Source of the DNA: Clostridia bacterium
GTDB lineage: Bacteria > Bacillota > Clostridia > Oscillospirales > Acutalibacteraceae
Direction: 5' to 3'
NCBI GenBank assembly: GCA_017473435.1
Contig: JAFULG010000079.1
Span: 1-37,439 of the forward strand
DNA: 37,439 nt
Of this stretch, positions 1-6,072 are shown piece after piece. Each line of letters starts with the position of its first letter. Position 1 is the first letter of the stretch. A program made the position numbers and the translations under genes. The notes beneath the pieces were generated by a model that searched no databases, was not told the origin of the DNA, and was given only the letters and a program-made list of their open reading frames with translations.

Positions 1-426
1 ATTTACAGCATTTTTGTAGGTTCTTGAAAACTCTCTTAAATCTCGGATTGTTCTTTCGGGGACAAAAGAAGCTTCAAGTAAACCGTGCTGTAAAAGAGTA
101 GCAATCCATTCAGCATCTTTAACATCTGTTTTTCTGCCGGGAATATTTCTCATGTGGTGAGCATTTGCTACAATGATAGATTCATAATACGGAGAATACT
201 CCTCAATAGCCTCATACACAGGTCGCCAATAAACACCGGTGCTTTCCATAGCAATATGAAAACAATTGTTATCATATAACCATAAAACAAATTCTTTCAA
301 TTCATTTTGAAAAGTGCCGAATTGCCTTCTGATAAATTCAGGCTCTTCGACACCTTTGATAATACAAGCTTCAATAATTTCTTTGTGAACATCAAGCCCA
401 CAGCAACATTCTAAAATTGGTTGCAT
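1..426 (-). CDS. IS110-family transposase, N-terminal part (partial)
   Basis: This open frame on the minus strand begins with ATG at 426-424 and runs 142 codons to the window edge without a stop. It shows the RuvC-like DEDD catalytic pattern of IS110 transposases: GLDVHKE with Asp12, MESTGVYW with Glu61, and KTDVKDAEW with Asp101/Asp104. Also typical are the VANAHHMRNIPGRK stretch and the following WIATLLQHGLL. The missing part should hold the last Asp and the C-terminal transposase_20 domain with its serine. In this family the protein acts as a recombinase directed by an RNA encoded in the element's own non-coding end. Whether the element is intact cannot be judged here. The family call is secure. 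Confidence 0.9.
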   Translation of the reverse strand, partial: MQPILECCCGLDVHKEIIEACIIKGVEEPEFIRRQFGTFQNELKEFVLWLYDNNCFHIAMESTGVYWRPVYEAIEEYSPYYESIIVANAHHMRNIPGRKTDVKDAEWIATLLQHGLLEASFVPERTIRDLREFSRTYKNAVN

Positions 427-581
427 AATCACACTCCCGATATAATAATTGCAGGAATGATCATCTGAATTTCAGAAGTTTAGCGTACGCTGTATATCAG
501 CAGTTCTGTGTACTCAAAGATAATCCGGTCATGTTCTAAAGGCGTGATTAAATCTACAAACCGTCCCTCGACCTGTCCTGC
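427..581 (-). ncRNA. Candidate IS110 bridge RNA (leader of the transposase gene)
   Basis: The roughly 155 bases upstream of the transposase contain no ORF but several small inverted repeats: the 10-bp palindrome AGCGTACGCT at 482-491, CTGAATTTCAG at 465-475, and CTGTATATCAG at 490-500. A TATAAT box on the minus strand lies at 593-588, so a transcript would start near 581 and run into the transposase leader. In IS110-group elements the guide (bridge) RNA is known to come from this position and has a similar size, with the promoter completed when the element circularises. I see no good -35 at the right distance, which fits that model. The assignment rests on position and structure only. Confidence 0.4.
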
Positions 582-683
582 TATTCTATTATATCATAAG
601 TGGTTTTCATCCGTTGTGTGCGATGCAAAAATCATGCGGTGTTTTATGATTGACACCCAAAAAGAATAAACCACGGTGACTTG

Positions 684-732
684 GGCGGTGCGTTGCGTAA
701 AAGCGGTGCACCGCCTTCCCCGCGAACCGCGG
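684..732. repeat. GC-rich pair of hairpins between the IS110 element and cotJC
   Basis: GGCGGTGC (684-691) pairs with GCACCGCC (708-715), and CCGCG (720-724) pairs with CGCGG (728-732). The stretch is clearly more GC-rich than its surroundings and has no T-run, so it is not a normal terminator. The rest of the non-coding interval 427-791 holds the IS leader and the cotJ hairpin; I see no gene in it. Confidence 0.5.
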
Positions 733-760
733 AAACAACCCTGCAACTTTACATAAGCTT

Positions 761-786
761 ACCCGTACAGCCTGAGCCGTACGGGT
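761..786 (-). terminator. Hairpin just after the cotJC stop
   Basis: ACCCGTAC (761-768) and GTACGGGT (779-786) form a perfect 8-bp stem with a 10-base loop, five bases after the cotJC stop codon on the minus strand. There is no uridine tract in either direction, so it may stabilise the 3' end of the cotJ mRNA or be a weak terminator. Confidence 0.4.
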
Positions 787-791
787 ATTTG

Positions 792-1397
792 TTATTTGCA
801 ACCGATGTCAAACGCCGGGTTGAACGCGTAGAAGTTCTTTTCGTTCATCTTATCCGTTGCAATTCTCAAGCCCTCGCCGAATCTCTGATAATGCACAATT
901 TCCCTTTCGCGAAGGAACTTGATTACGTCGCACACATCGGGGTCGTCAACAAGGCGGAGAATGTTGTCGTAGGTTGTTCTTGCCTTCTGCTCTGCTGCCA
1001 TATCCTCGTGAAGGTCGGTGATAACGTCGCCCTTGCTCTGAAGATAAGCTGCCGTGAAGGGCACGCCTGCCGCACTTGCGGGATAAACGCCCGTGGTGTG
1101 GTCAACAAAGTAGGCGTCGAAGCCCGATTTTTTGATTTCGTCAATTGAAAGGTTGCGTGTGAGCTGATAAACAAGGGTGCCGATCATTTCAAGATGGCCG
1201 AGCTCTTCGGTGCCGATATCCGTGAGTAGACCCTGAAGCTTGGGGTCGGGCATGGCAAAACGCTGGCTGAGGTAACGCAGCGATGCACCGAGCTCACCGT
1301 CGGGGCCGCCGTACTGTGTGATAATGATTTTAGCAGCGGCCGGGTTGGGATTTTTAATGTTTACCGGATACTGGAGAATTTTTTCGTACTGAAACAT
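792..1397 (-). CDS. cotJC: Spore coat protein CotJC (manganese-catalase family)
   Basis: This protein of about 201 aa is a ferritin-like manganese-catalase-family coat protein. It begins MFQYEKILQYPVNI, as CotJC proteins do, and carries the paired helix motifs EELGHLEM and EREIVHYQRFGE that supply Glu and His ligands for the dimetal centre. The reading frame is open 14 codons further upstream, but the ATG at 1397 matches the family and overlaps the cotJB stop by one base (TGATG), indicating translational coupling. It is the last gene of cotJABC. In Bacillus the CotJ proteins are made in the mother cell and sit in the inner coat; a role in peroxide protection is plausible but not shown by the sequence. 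Confidence 0.93.
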   Translation of the reverse strand: MFQYEKILQYPVNIKNPNPAAAKIIITQYGGPDGELGASLRYLSQRFAMPDPKLQGLLTDIGTEELGHLEMIGTLVYQLTRNLSIDEIKKSGFDAYFVDHTTGVYPASAAGVPFTAAYLQSKGDVITDLHEDMAAEQKARTTYDNILRLVDDPDVCDVIKFLREREIVHYQRFGEGLRIATDKMNEKNFYAFNPAFDIGCK

Positions 1398-1636
1398 CAG
1401 CAGACACCGCCTTTCACCCAGGGGAAGGGAGTAAGCCACGAGCAGCCCGAGCCCATAGCCGGGGAAAGAGGTCCGCAGAGGCTTTCATATTCGGGAAGCA
1501 TGGAAGCATATTTTTCTTTATAACTGTTGAGCAGGCAGAGCTTTTCCTCGTCGTCGGGATGGGTGTCGAGGTAAAGATGCAAATCGAGCAGAGCAAAGCG
1601 TACTGCCATAAAATTGCAAAGGAAGCTGTTATTCAT
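1397..1636 (-). CDS. cotJB: Spore coat protein CotJB
   Basis: This 79-aa protein has the CotJB signature VRFALLDLHLYLDTHPDDEE, where LxLYLDTHPDD is nearly invariant in the family. The frame could start at GTG 1645, but ATG 1636 forms an ATGA overlap with the cotJA stop and has an AGGGG-like site about 8 bases upstream, so it is preferred. The C-terminal Cys/Ser/Gly-rich stretch after the conserved core is variable. It sits between cotJA and cotJC and is probably needed to assemble CotJC into the coat, as in Bacillus; biochemical function is unknown. Confidence 0.9.
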   Translation of the reverse strand: MNNSFLCNFMAVRFALLDLHLYLDTHPDDEEKLCLLNSYKEKYASMLPEYESLCGPLSPAMGSGCSWLTPFPWVKGGVC

Positions 1637-1899
1637 TTGCAGCACCCCTTGAGGAAGGGCTTGTCAAGGCAGGGGAACATTGTCCCTCTTGCAAGACCTC
1701 TTTCGTGTGTGTAAACCTCACCGCTCTGCTGAAAAGGAACATAAGCCATAGCGTATGCCGTGTTCATCGGAAAGGGTGCTTTTTTGCAGGCACAGGATGT
1801 GTCGGTCTCTCCGCGGCAGGGCGCAGAGCAAGGCGGCTGAGCATCGCGTGTCATTCTCGGCATGGGTCCGGGACGGCAGGGCTGATTACAGTTGTTCAA
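1633..1899 (-). CDS. cotJA: Spore coat-associated protein CotJA
   Basis: The CotJA domain is recognisable in the C-terminal half: AYAMAYVPFQ, then GLARGTMFPCLDKPFLKG, the family's 'L-RGT-FP-LD-PF' pattern. The N-terminal half is Pro/Cys-rich (NNCNQPCRPGPMPRM), common for Clostridia versions and consistent with crosslinking in the coat. The frame is open far upstream, but a good AAAGGAGAG site lies 7 bases before a TTG at 1899, giving an 88-aa protein of normal size, so TTG is the chosen start. It is first in the cotJABC operon and overlaps cotJB by four bases. Confidence 0.88.
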   Translation of the reverse strand: MNNCNQPCRPGPMPRMTRDAQPPCSAPCRGETDTSCACKKAPFPMNTAYAMAYVPFQQSGEVYTHERGLARGTMFPCLDKPFLKGCCK

Positions 1900-1923
1900 A
1901 TTTATCTCTCCTTTGTTCGTATT

Positions 1924-1938
1924 ACGGGTTTTGCCCGT
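1924..1938 (-). other. Small hairpin in the cotJA leader
   Basis: ACGGG-TTTTG-CCCGT is a perfect 5-bp stem with a 5-base loop, 25 bases upstream of the cotJA start; imperfect pairing extends it to about 1919-1945. It could be part of the 5' UTR or an operator. There is no direct evidence for either. Confidence 0.3.
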
Positions 1939-1945
1939 TATTACC

Positions 1946-1974
1946 ATATTATGAAGGCGTTTTTCTTTTGTGAA
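1946..1974 (-). promoter_or_regulatory. Possible sigma-E-type promoter for cotJABC
   Basis: Reading the minus strand, TTCACAAA (1974-1967), 13 bases, then CATAATAT (1953-1946) resembles the mother-cell sigma-E pattern (a TCATA-like -35 and CATA-CAAT -10). cotJ is sigma-E-dependent in Bacillus subtilis, which motivates the call; the match is loose. Confidence 0.3.
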
Positions 1975-2007
1975 TTTCCGGATTGTAAATATAATCATCG
2001 TCATTTT

Positions 2008-2046
2008 ATAGCCGAGTGTCTATAAAATTCGTAGACAGTTGGCTAT
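2008..2046. other. Long inverted repeat between the divergent cotJ and ligase genes
   Basis: ATAGCC-GAG-TGTCTA (2008-2022) pairs with TAGACA-GTT-GGCTAT (2032-2046) as a nearly continuous 15-bp stem with one mismatch, one G-T wobble and a 9-base loop. It lies in the 290-bp divergent intergenic region, upstream of both promoters, and has no T-run. It may be a regulator's operator or an RNA hairpin. Confidence 0.5.
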
Positions 2047-2101
2047 TTGTTACAATTTATTTACGCATTTTACCTGTAATTCATTAAAAAATGACAACAG
2101 G

Positions 2102-2132
2102 TTAACAATTGTATATAAATGGGTTGTATAAT
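2102..2132 (+). promoter_or_regulatory. Probable promoter of the first acyl-CoA ligase gene
   Basis: TATAAT at 2127-2132 is a perfect -10. The best -35-like box is TTAACA at 2102-2107, with a long 19-base spacer. The second ligase gene has exactly the same arrangement, which increases confidence that it is real. Confidence 0.5.
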
Positions 2133-2190
2133 TGTATAGAAGACAATATTTTTATGTTTGTCGATTATTCGGAGATTAGGAGAGAATATT

Positions 2191-3867
2191 ATGTTAAATT
2201 CACCGGAAAACAAAAACTGTTATCAGTACCTGAGGGAATGTACTGAAATTTATGACGATGTTTACATGATGCAGCATTTCGGCGTAAAGTATTACCGTTC
2301 AAAGATTTTTGCGGATATGGATGCTCTTGCAGGCTTTTTTCAGAAGGAGCTCGGACTTAAAAGAGGTGACGTGTTTACTATCTTTATGCCTACAACCGTG
2401 CAGAGCATTGTCGCTTTTTATGCCCTTAACAGTATAGGAGTTATCACCAATTTCGTTCATCCGCTTATGTCAACGGAATTCCTTAAGGAACAGCTTGAGG
2501 CAGTTAATTCAAAGGGCGTTATGGTGCTCGACGTTCTTATGCTCAAGGAAAAGGCACACATCGAAACAATCAATAAAAGCGGCATTCCCTGCCTTGTTTG
2601 CTCATCATCGGATTATTCCGAGGGTATCAAGGAGCTTGGTTGTAAAACCGGTGAGAGTATTCTCAGAAGCCTTATAATCAAGAAGTTTACCAAATGGACC
2701 TCTTACAAGGCAGCTCTCGCAAAGTGCTATAATCCGGATCAGGTCAAGGATAACGGACATGAGCTCGGCGCCTATCTTAACGGTGGCGGAACAACGGGCA
2801 AGAGCAAGACAATCAAAATTACCTCAAAGTCAATCAACGAGCTTGTATGGCGTGTTTCCGACCTCGACGAAATTCACGCTCCCGGTGAGGAGGCTGAGGT
2901 TATAGTTCTTCCGCTTTTCCATTGCTTTGGTCTTTGCATCGGTATTCATATGGCAATGTGTAACAGCGGCAGAATTATCCCCATGATGCAGTTTGATGCA
3001 AAGCTTTTCATAAAGCTTATGAAGCAGAACAGAGTTGTGGGCGTTGTCGGTATTCCTCTTATGTTCCGGAAGCTTATGCGTCACAAGGATTTTGACGGTC
3101 CTCACCTTAAGAATATCCGACTTATGTTCTGCGGCGGTGACGACGTTTCAGACGGCTTTATTGACGAATTCAACACCTATCTTGAAAAGTGGGGCGCTGT
3201 CGGCAGACTCCGCCAGGGCTACGGACTTACCGAAACCAACTCCGTTTGTACAACAAACTCCAACGATGACTATCGCAGAGGCTCGGTAGGTAAGCCGCTT
3301 CGCGGTGTTAAAGTTCAGCTCTGGGATGATAACCACAAGGAGGTTCCCGTCGGTGAGGTCGGCGAATTTGCAATTTCAGGTCCCACAATTATGGAAGGCT
3401 ATCATATGGAGGGCGAAGCTGCAGACCATGGCATTTACACCGATGAGAACGGTGAAAAATGGGTTCTTGCAGGTGACCTCGGCTACAGAGATGAGGACGG
3501 TTACTTCTACTTTGCAGGCAGAAAAAAGAGAGTTATCATCATTGCCGGCTATAACGTATATCCCACCGACATTGAAAAGGTTGTCGGCGCGCTTGATTTC
3601 ATCAAGGAATGCTGTGCGGTTCAGGGCTGGGATAACGGCAAGTCCATGGTGCGCCTTTATGCTTCATTGAGAAAAGACGGTGATAAGGAGGCTTACAAGC
3701 AGAAAATCTGTGAGGTTTGCGAGGGTAACTTCTCGAAGTTCTATGTTCCCCGTGATATAATCTTTGTTGAGGAGCTTCCTCAGACTCCGCTTATGAAAAT
3801 TGACTTTATGAAGCTTACCGAGCTTGATCCCGAACAGGCAAGAGCAACAGGTAAGATTGCTGTATAA
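2191..3867 (+). CDS. AMP-forming acyl-CoA synthetase/ligase, first of two paralogues
   Basis: A 558-aa member of the adenylate-forming (ANL) superfamily, expected to activate a carboxylic acid with ATP to an acyl-AMP and then to the CoA thioester in the cytoplasm. Visible core motifs: the phosphate loop NGGGTTGKSKT near residues 197-207 (in place of the common SGTTGxPK), LPLFHCFGL near 240, GYGLTE near 343-348, the GDLGYRDEDGY ... GRKKR hinge near 427-447, NVYPTDIE, and the C-terminal TPLMKIDF containing the catalytic lysine. The start at 2191 follows AGGAG by 8 bases; an in-frame start 33 bases upstream has no ribosome site. It is followed by a paralogue of exactly equal length. The substrate cannot be read from the sequence; neighbours suggest a short or branched-chain or aryl acid. 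Confidence 0.85.
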   Translation: MLNSPENKNCYQYLRECTEIYDDVYMMQHFGVKYYRSKIFADMDALAGFFQKELGLKRGDVFTIFMPTTVQSIVAFYALNSIGVITNFVHPLMSTEFLKEQLEAVNSKGVMVLDVLMLKEKAHIETINKSGIPCLVCSSSDYSEGIKELGCKTGESILRSLIIKKFTKWTSYKAALAKCYNPDQVKDNGHELGAYLNGGGTTGKSKTIKITSKSINELVWRVSDLDEIHAPGEEAEVIVLPLFHCFGLCIGIHMAMCNSGRIIPMMQFDAKLFIKLMKQNRVVGVVGIPLMFRKLMRHKDFDGPHLKNIRLMFCGGDDVSDGFIDEFNTYLEKWGAVGRLRQGYGLTETNSVCTTNSNDDYRRGSVGKPLRGVKVQLWDDNHKEVPVGEVGEFAISGPTIMEGYHMEGEAADHGIYTDENGEKWVLAGDLGYRDEDGYFYFAGRKKRVIIIAGYNVYPTDIEKVVGALDFIKECCAVQGWDNGKSMVRLYASLRKDGDKEAYKQKICEVCEGNFSKFYVPRDIIFVEELPQTPLMKIDFMKLTELDPEQARATGKIAV

Positions 3868-3926
3868 TTAACGTTAACAACGCGGTAACAATTTTCACAC
3901 TTAATTCTTTATCAGTATTAATATTT

Positions 3927-3957
3927 TTAACAAACGATTGGTAGAATATGATATAAT
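3927..3957 (+). promoter_or_regulatory. Probable promoter of the second acyl-CoA ligase gene
   Basis: TTAACA at 3927-3932, 19 bases, TATAAT at 3952-3957: the same box sequences and spacing as upstream of the first ligase, in otherwise different DNA. No terminator is obvious between the two genes. Confidence 0.5.
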
Positions 3958-4040
3958 GCTGATAGTGACAAAATATTTCTTAATATTTAATTTATTTTGT
4001 CGGTTTTGGCTAAAAGTTGAAAAATAAGGAGAATCAGAAA

Positions 4041-5717
4041 ATGTTACCTGCACCTAGTAATCTTAATTGTACAGAATATCTTGAATACTGCACAAGCCGT
4101 TTCGGTGAGGTGTACATGATGCAGCACTTCGGCATCAATTACCTCCGTTCTGAGGTTCTTGCTGATATCGACAGACTTGCTGCATATTTCCAGAAGGGGC
4201 TTGGACTTAAAAAGGGCGATGTTTACACAATCTTTATGCCCACAACAATGCAGAGCATTATTGCCTTTTACGCTCTTAACAAAATCGGCGTAATTACATC
4301 CTTTGTTCATCCTCTTATGGGTACGGACTACCTTAAGGAACAGCTTGAGCTTGTTCACTCAAAGGGTGTTATGGTGCTCGATATTCTTCTTGCAAAGGGC
4401 AGGACACATATCGATGCTATCAATGAGCTCGGCATTCCCTGCCTTGTATGCTCATCATCAGACTATTCCGATGGTATCAAGGAAATCGGCTGTAAGTTCG
4501 GTGAGGGCATTGTCAAAAAGCTTCTTGTAAGCAAGTTCAATAATTATACACCCTACAAAAAGGCAATCGGTATGTTCTATAAGCCTGAGGCTGTAACAAA
4601 CAACGCTGACGATATTGCTGTTTACCTTAACGGCGGCGGCACAACAGGTAAGAGCAAGACTATCAAGCTTACTTCAAGAGCTATCAATGAGCTTTCATGG
4701 AGAGTTTCCGATATCGACGAAATCCACGATCCCGGTAATGAATATGAGGTAATCGTTCTGCCTCTTTTCCATTGTTTCGGTCTTTGCCTCGCAGTACATA
4801 TGGCAATGTGCAACAGCGCTTGTATTATTCCTATGATGCAGTTTGATGCAAAGATTTTCACAAAGCTCATGCGTAAGAATAATGTTGTAGGCTTCGGCGG
4901 TATTCCACTTATGTTCCAGAAGCTCATGAAGGACAAGCACTTTGACGGTCCTCACCTTGCAAATGTGCGTCTTATGTTCTGCGGCGGTGACGATATTTCC
5001 GATGGCTTCATTGATGAGTTCAACTCATACTTTGAAAAATGGGGTGCAACAGGACGTCTCCTTCAGGGCTACGGTCTTACGGAAATCGGCTCTGTTTGTA
5101 CAACGAATACTTACTCTGACTTTAAGCGCGGTTCAATCGGTAAGGCTATCCGCGGTGTAAATGTACAGATCTGGGATGAGAATAAAAAACAGGTGCCTGC
5201 AGGCACTGTCGGTGAATTTGTAATTTCAGGTCCCACCATTATGCAGGGCTATTACGCTGAGGGTGAGGCAGAGGATTACGGTCTTTACACCGATGAAAAC
5301 GGCACAAAATGGGTTCTTTCCGGTGACCTCGGTTATCAGGATGAGGAAGGCTTCTTCCACTTCTCGGGCAGAAAGAAGAGACTTATCATCATTGCAGGCT
5401 ACAATGTATATCCTACAGATATAGAAAGAGTTGTAGGTGAGTTCCCCGAAATCAAGGAGTGCTGTGCAGTTCAGGGTTGGGAAAACGGCAGATCAATGGT
5501 ACGCCTTTATGCTTCACTTAAGGATAAAAATGCTGACAAAGAGGCTCTCAAGGCTAAGATAGGTGAAACCCTTGAAAGAGAGTTCTCGAAGTTCTATGTT
5601 CCGAGAGATTATATCTTTATGGACGAGCTTCCTCAGACACCGCTGATGAAGATTGATTTTATGAAGATTACCGAGGCTGACCCCGAAAAGGCAAGAGCAG
5701 AGGGCAAGGTACAGTAA
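4041..5717 (+). CDS. AMP-forming acyl-CoA synthetase/ligase, second of two paralogues
   Basis: This 558-aa protein is a close paralogue of the upstream ligase, the same length and colinear throughout. It keeps the same motifs: NGGGTTGKSKT, LPLFHCFGL, GYGLTEIGS, SGDLGYQDEEGF, GRKKR, NVYPTDIE and the catalytic-lysine motif TPLMKIDF. Differences cluster in the N-terminal third and in small substitutions around the presumed acid pocket, for example GFGGIP against GVVGIP near residue 293. The ATG at 4041 follows AAGGAG by 9 bases; a TTG 24 bases upstream is in frame but lies before the ribosome site. A terminator-like palindrome follows, then the oxidoreductase operon. The pair looks like a tandem duplication with possible split of substrate range. 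Confidence 0.85.
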   Translation: MLPAPSNLNCTEYLEYCTSRFGEVYMMQHFGINYLRSEVLADIDRLAAYFQKGLGLKKGDVYTIFMPTTMQSIIAFYALNKIGVITSFVHPLMGTDYLKEQLELVHSKGVMVLDILLAKGRTHIDAINELGIPCLVCSSSDYSDGIKEIGCKFGEGIVKKLLVSKFNNYTPYKKAIGMFYKPEAVTNNADDIAVYLNGGGTTGKSKTIKLTSRAINELSWRVSDIDEIHDPGNEYEVIVLPLFHCFGLCLAVHMAMCNSACIIPMMQFDAKIFTKLMRKNNVVGFGGIPLMFQKLMKDKHFDGPHLANVRLMFCGGDDISDGFIDEFNSYFEKWGATGRLLQGYGLTEIGSVCTTNTYSDFKRGSIGKAIRGVNVQIWDENKKQVPAGTVGEFVISGPTIMQGYYAEGEAEDYGLYTDENGTKWVLSGDLGYQDEEGFFHFSGRKKRLIIIAGYNVYPTDIERVVGEFPEIKECCAVQGWENGRSMVRLYASLKDKNADKEALKAKIGETLEREFSKFYVPRDYIFMDELPQTPLMKIDFMKITEADPEKARAEGKVQ

Positions 5718-5773
5718 ACTTACCTTTAAAGTTGCATAAAAGCACTCTTTAAATTTTGTAATATTTTAACGCA

Positions 5774-5802
5774 TTTACAAAAGCAACAGAGTGTGATATA
5801 AT
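5774..5802 (+). promoter_or_regulatory. Promoter of the 2-oxoacid oxidoreductase operon, set inside a palindrome
   Basis: TTTACA (5774-5779), 17-base spacer, TATAAT (5797-5802) is a near-consensus housekeeping promoter. Its -10 box lies in the 11-base loop between two perfectly complementary 13-base arms (5780-5792 and 5804-5816). Confidence 0.75.
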
Positions 5803-5824
5803 TACTCTGTTGCTTTGTTTTATT
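5780..5824 (+). terminator. 13-bp palindrome with T-rich tail: terminator of the ligase transcript, overlapping the next promoter
   Basis: AAAGCAACAGAGT (5780-5792) pairs perfectly with ACTCTGTTGCTTT (5804-5816), followed by GTTTTATTT. RNA reading through from the ligase gene would form a stem with a U-rich tail and could terminate; the same DNA overlaps the downstream promoter. An operator role is also possible. Confidence 0.6.
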
Positions 5825-5850
5825 TCAATATAAAGGAGATAAGAAAGAAA

Positions 5851-6057
5851 ATGATTACTATTAATCCTTTGATGTGTAAGGGTTGTGGCTACTGTATAAA
5901 GTTCTGCCCCAAGCACATTCTTGAAATGGGTCAGGAGCGTTCCGAAAAAGGTCACTTCTACCCTGTACAGACAAACTCGGACGCATGCAACGGTTGTGCA
6001 ATCTGTGCTCTTATGTGTCCCGAAGCCGCAATTGAAGTTGCCGGCAAAAACGCGTAA
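5851..6057 (+). CDS. Ferredoxin-type subunit (delta) of a 2-oxoacid:ferredoxin oxidoreductase
   Basis: This 68-aa protein has two 4Fe-4S motifs: CKGCGYCIKFCP near residues 9-20 and CNGCAICALMCP in the second half, the bacterial dicluster fold. As the first gene of a four-gene set it should carry electrons between the TPP centre of the oxidoreductase and external ferredoxin. The ATG at 5851 is preferred over one 36 bases upstream, because the AAAGGAGAT site lies between them (about 12 bases before the chosen ATG, a little long). Fifteen bases separate it from the alpha subunit gene. It corresponds to VorC/KorD-type subunits. Confidence 0.88.
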   Translation: MITINPLMCKGCGYCIKFCPKHILEMGQERSEKGHFYPVQTNSDACNGCAICALMCPEAAIEVAGKNA

Positions 6058-6072
6058 GGAGGTAGATAAGAC

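Larger units (their letters stand above)
1..600 (-). mobile_element. IS110-family insertion sequence, truncated by the window edge
   Basis: The first 426 bases encode the N-terminal part of an IS110-type DEDD transposase on the minus strand, and about 170 non-coding bases precede it. The element runs off the left edge, so only its transposase-proximal (upstream) end is visible. IS110 elements have no long terminal inverted repeats, so the outer boundary cannot be fixed from sequence; about 595-670 is my estimate, based on the position of a -10-like box and the start of GC-rich DNA unlike the leader. Confidence 0.7.

Noticed and set aside
681-1148. 155-codon plus-strand ORF overlapping cotJC
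   Set aside because: It is the antisense of a clear CotJC gene, has no ribosome site and its protein shows no family features.
2158-2190. Upstream start for the first ligase, giving 11 more residues
   Set aside because: The extension contains the ribosome site for the ATG at 2191, and the paralogue has the same 558-aa length from its own well-placed ATG.
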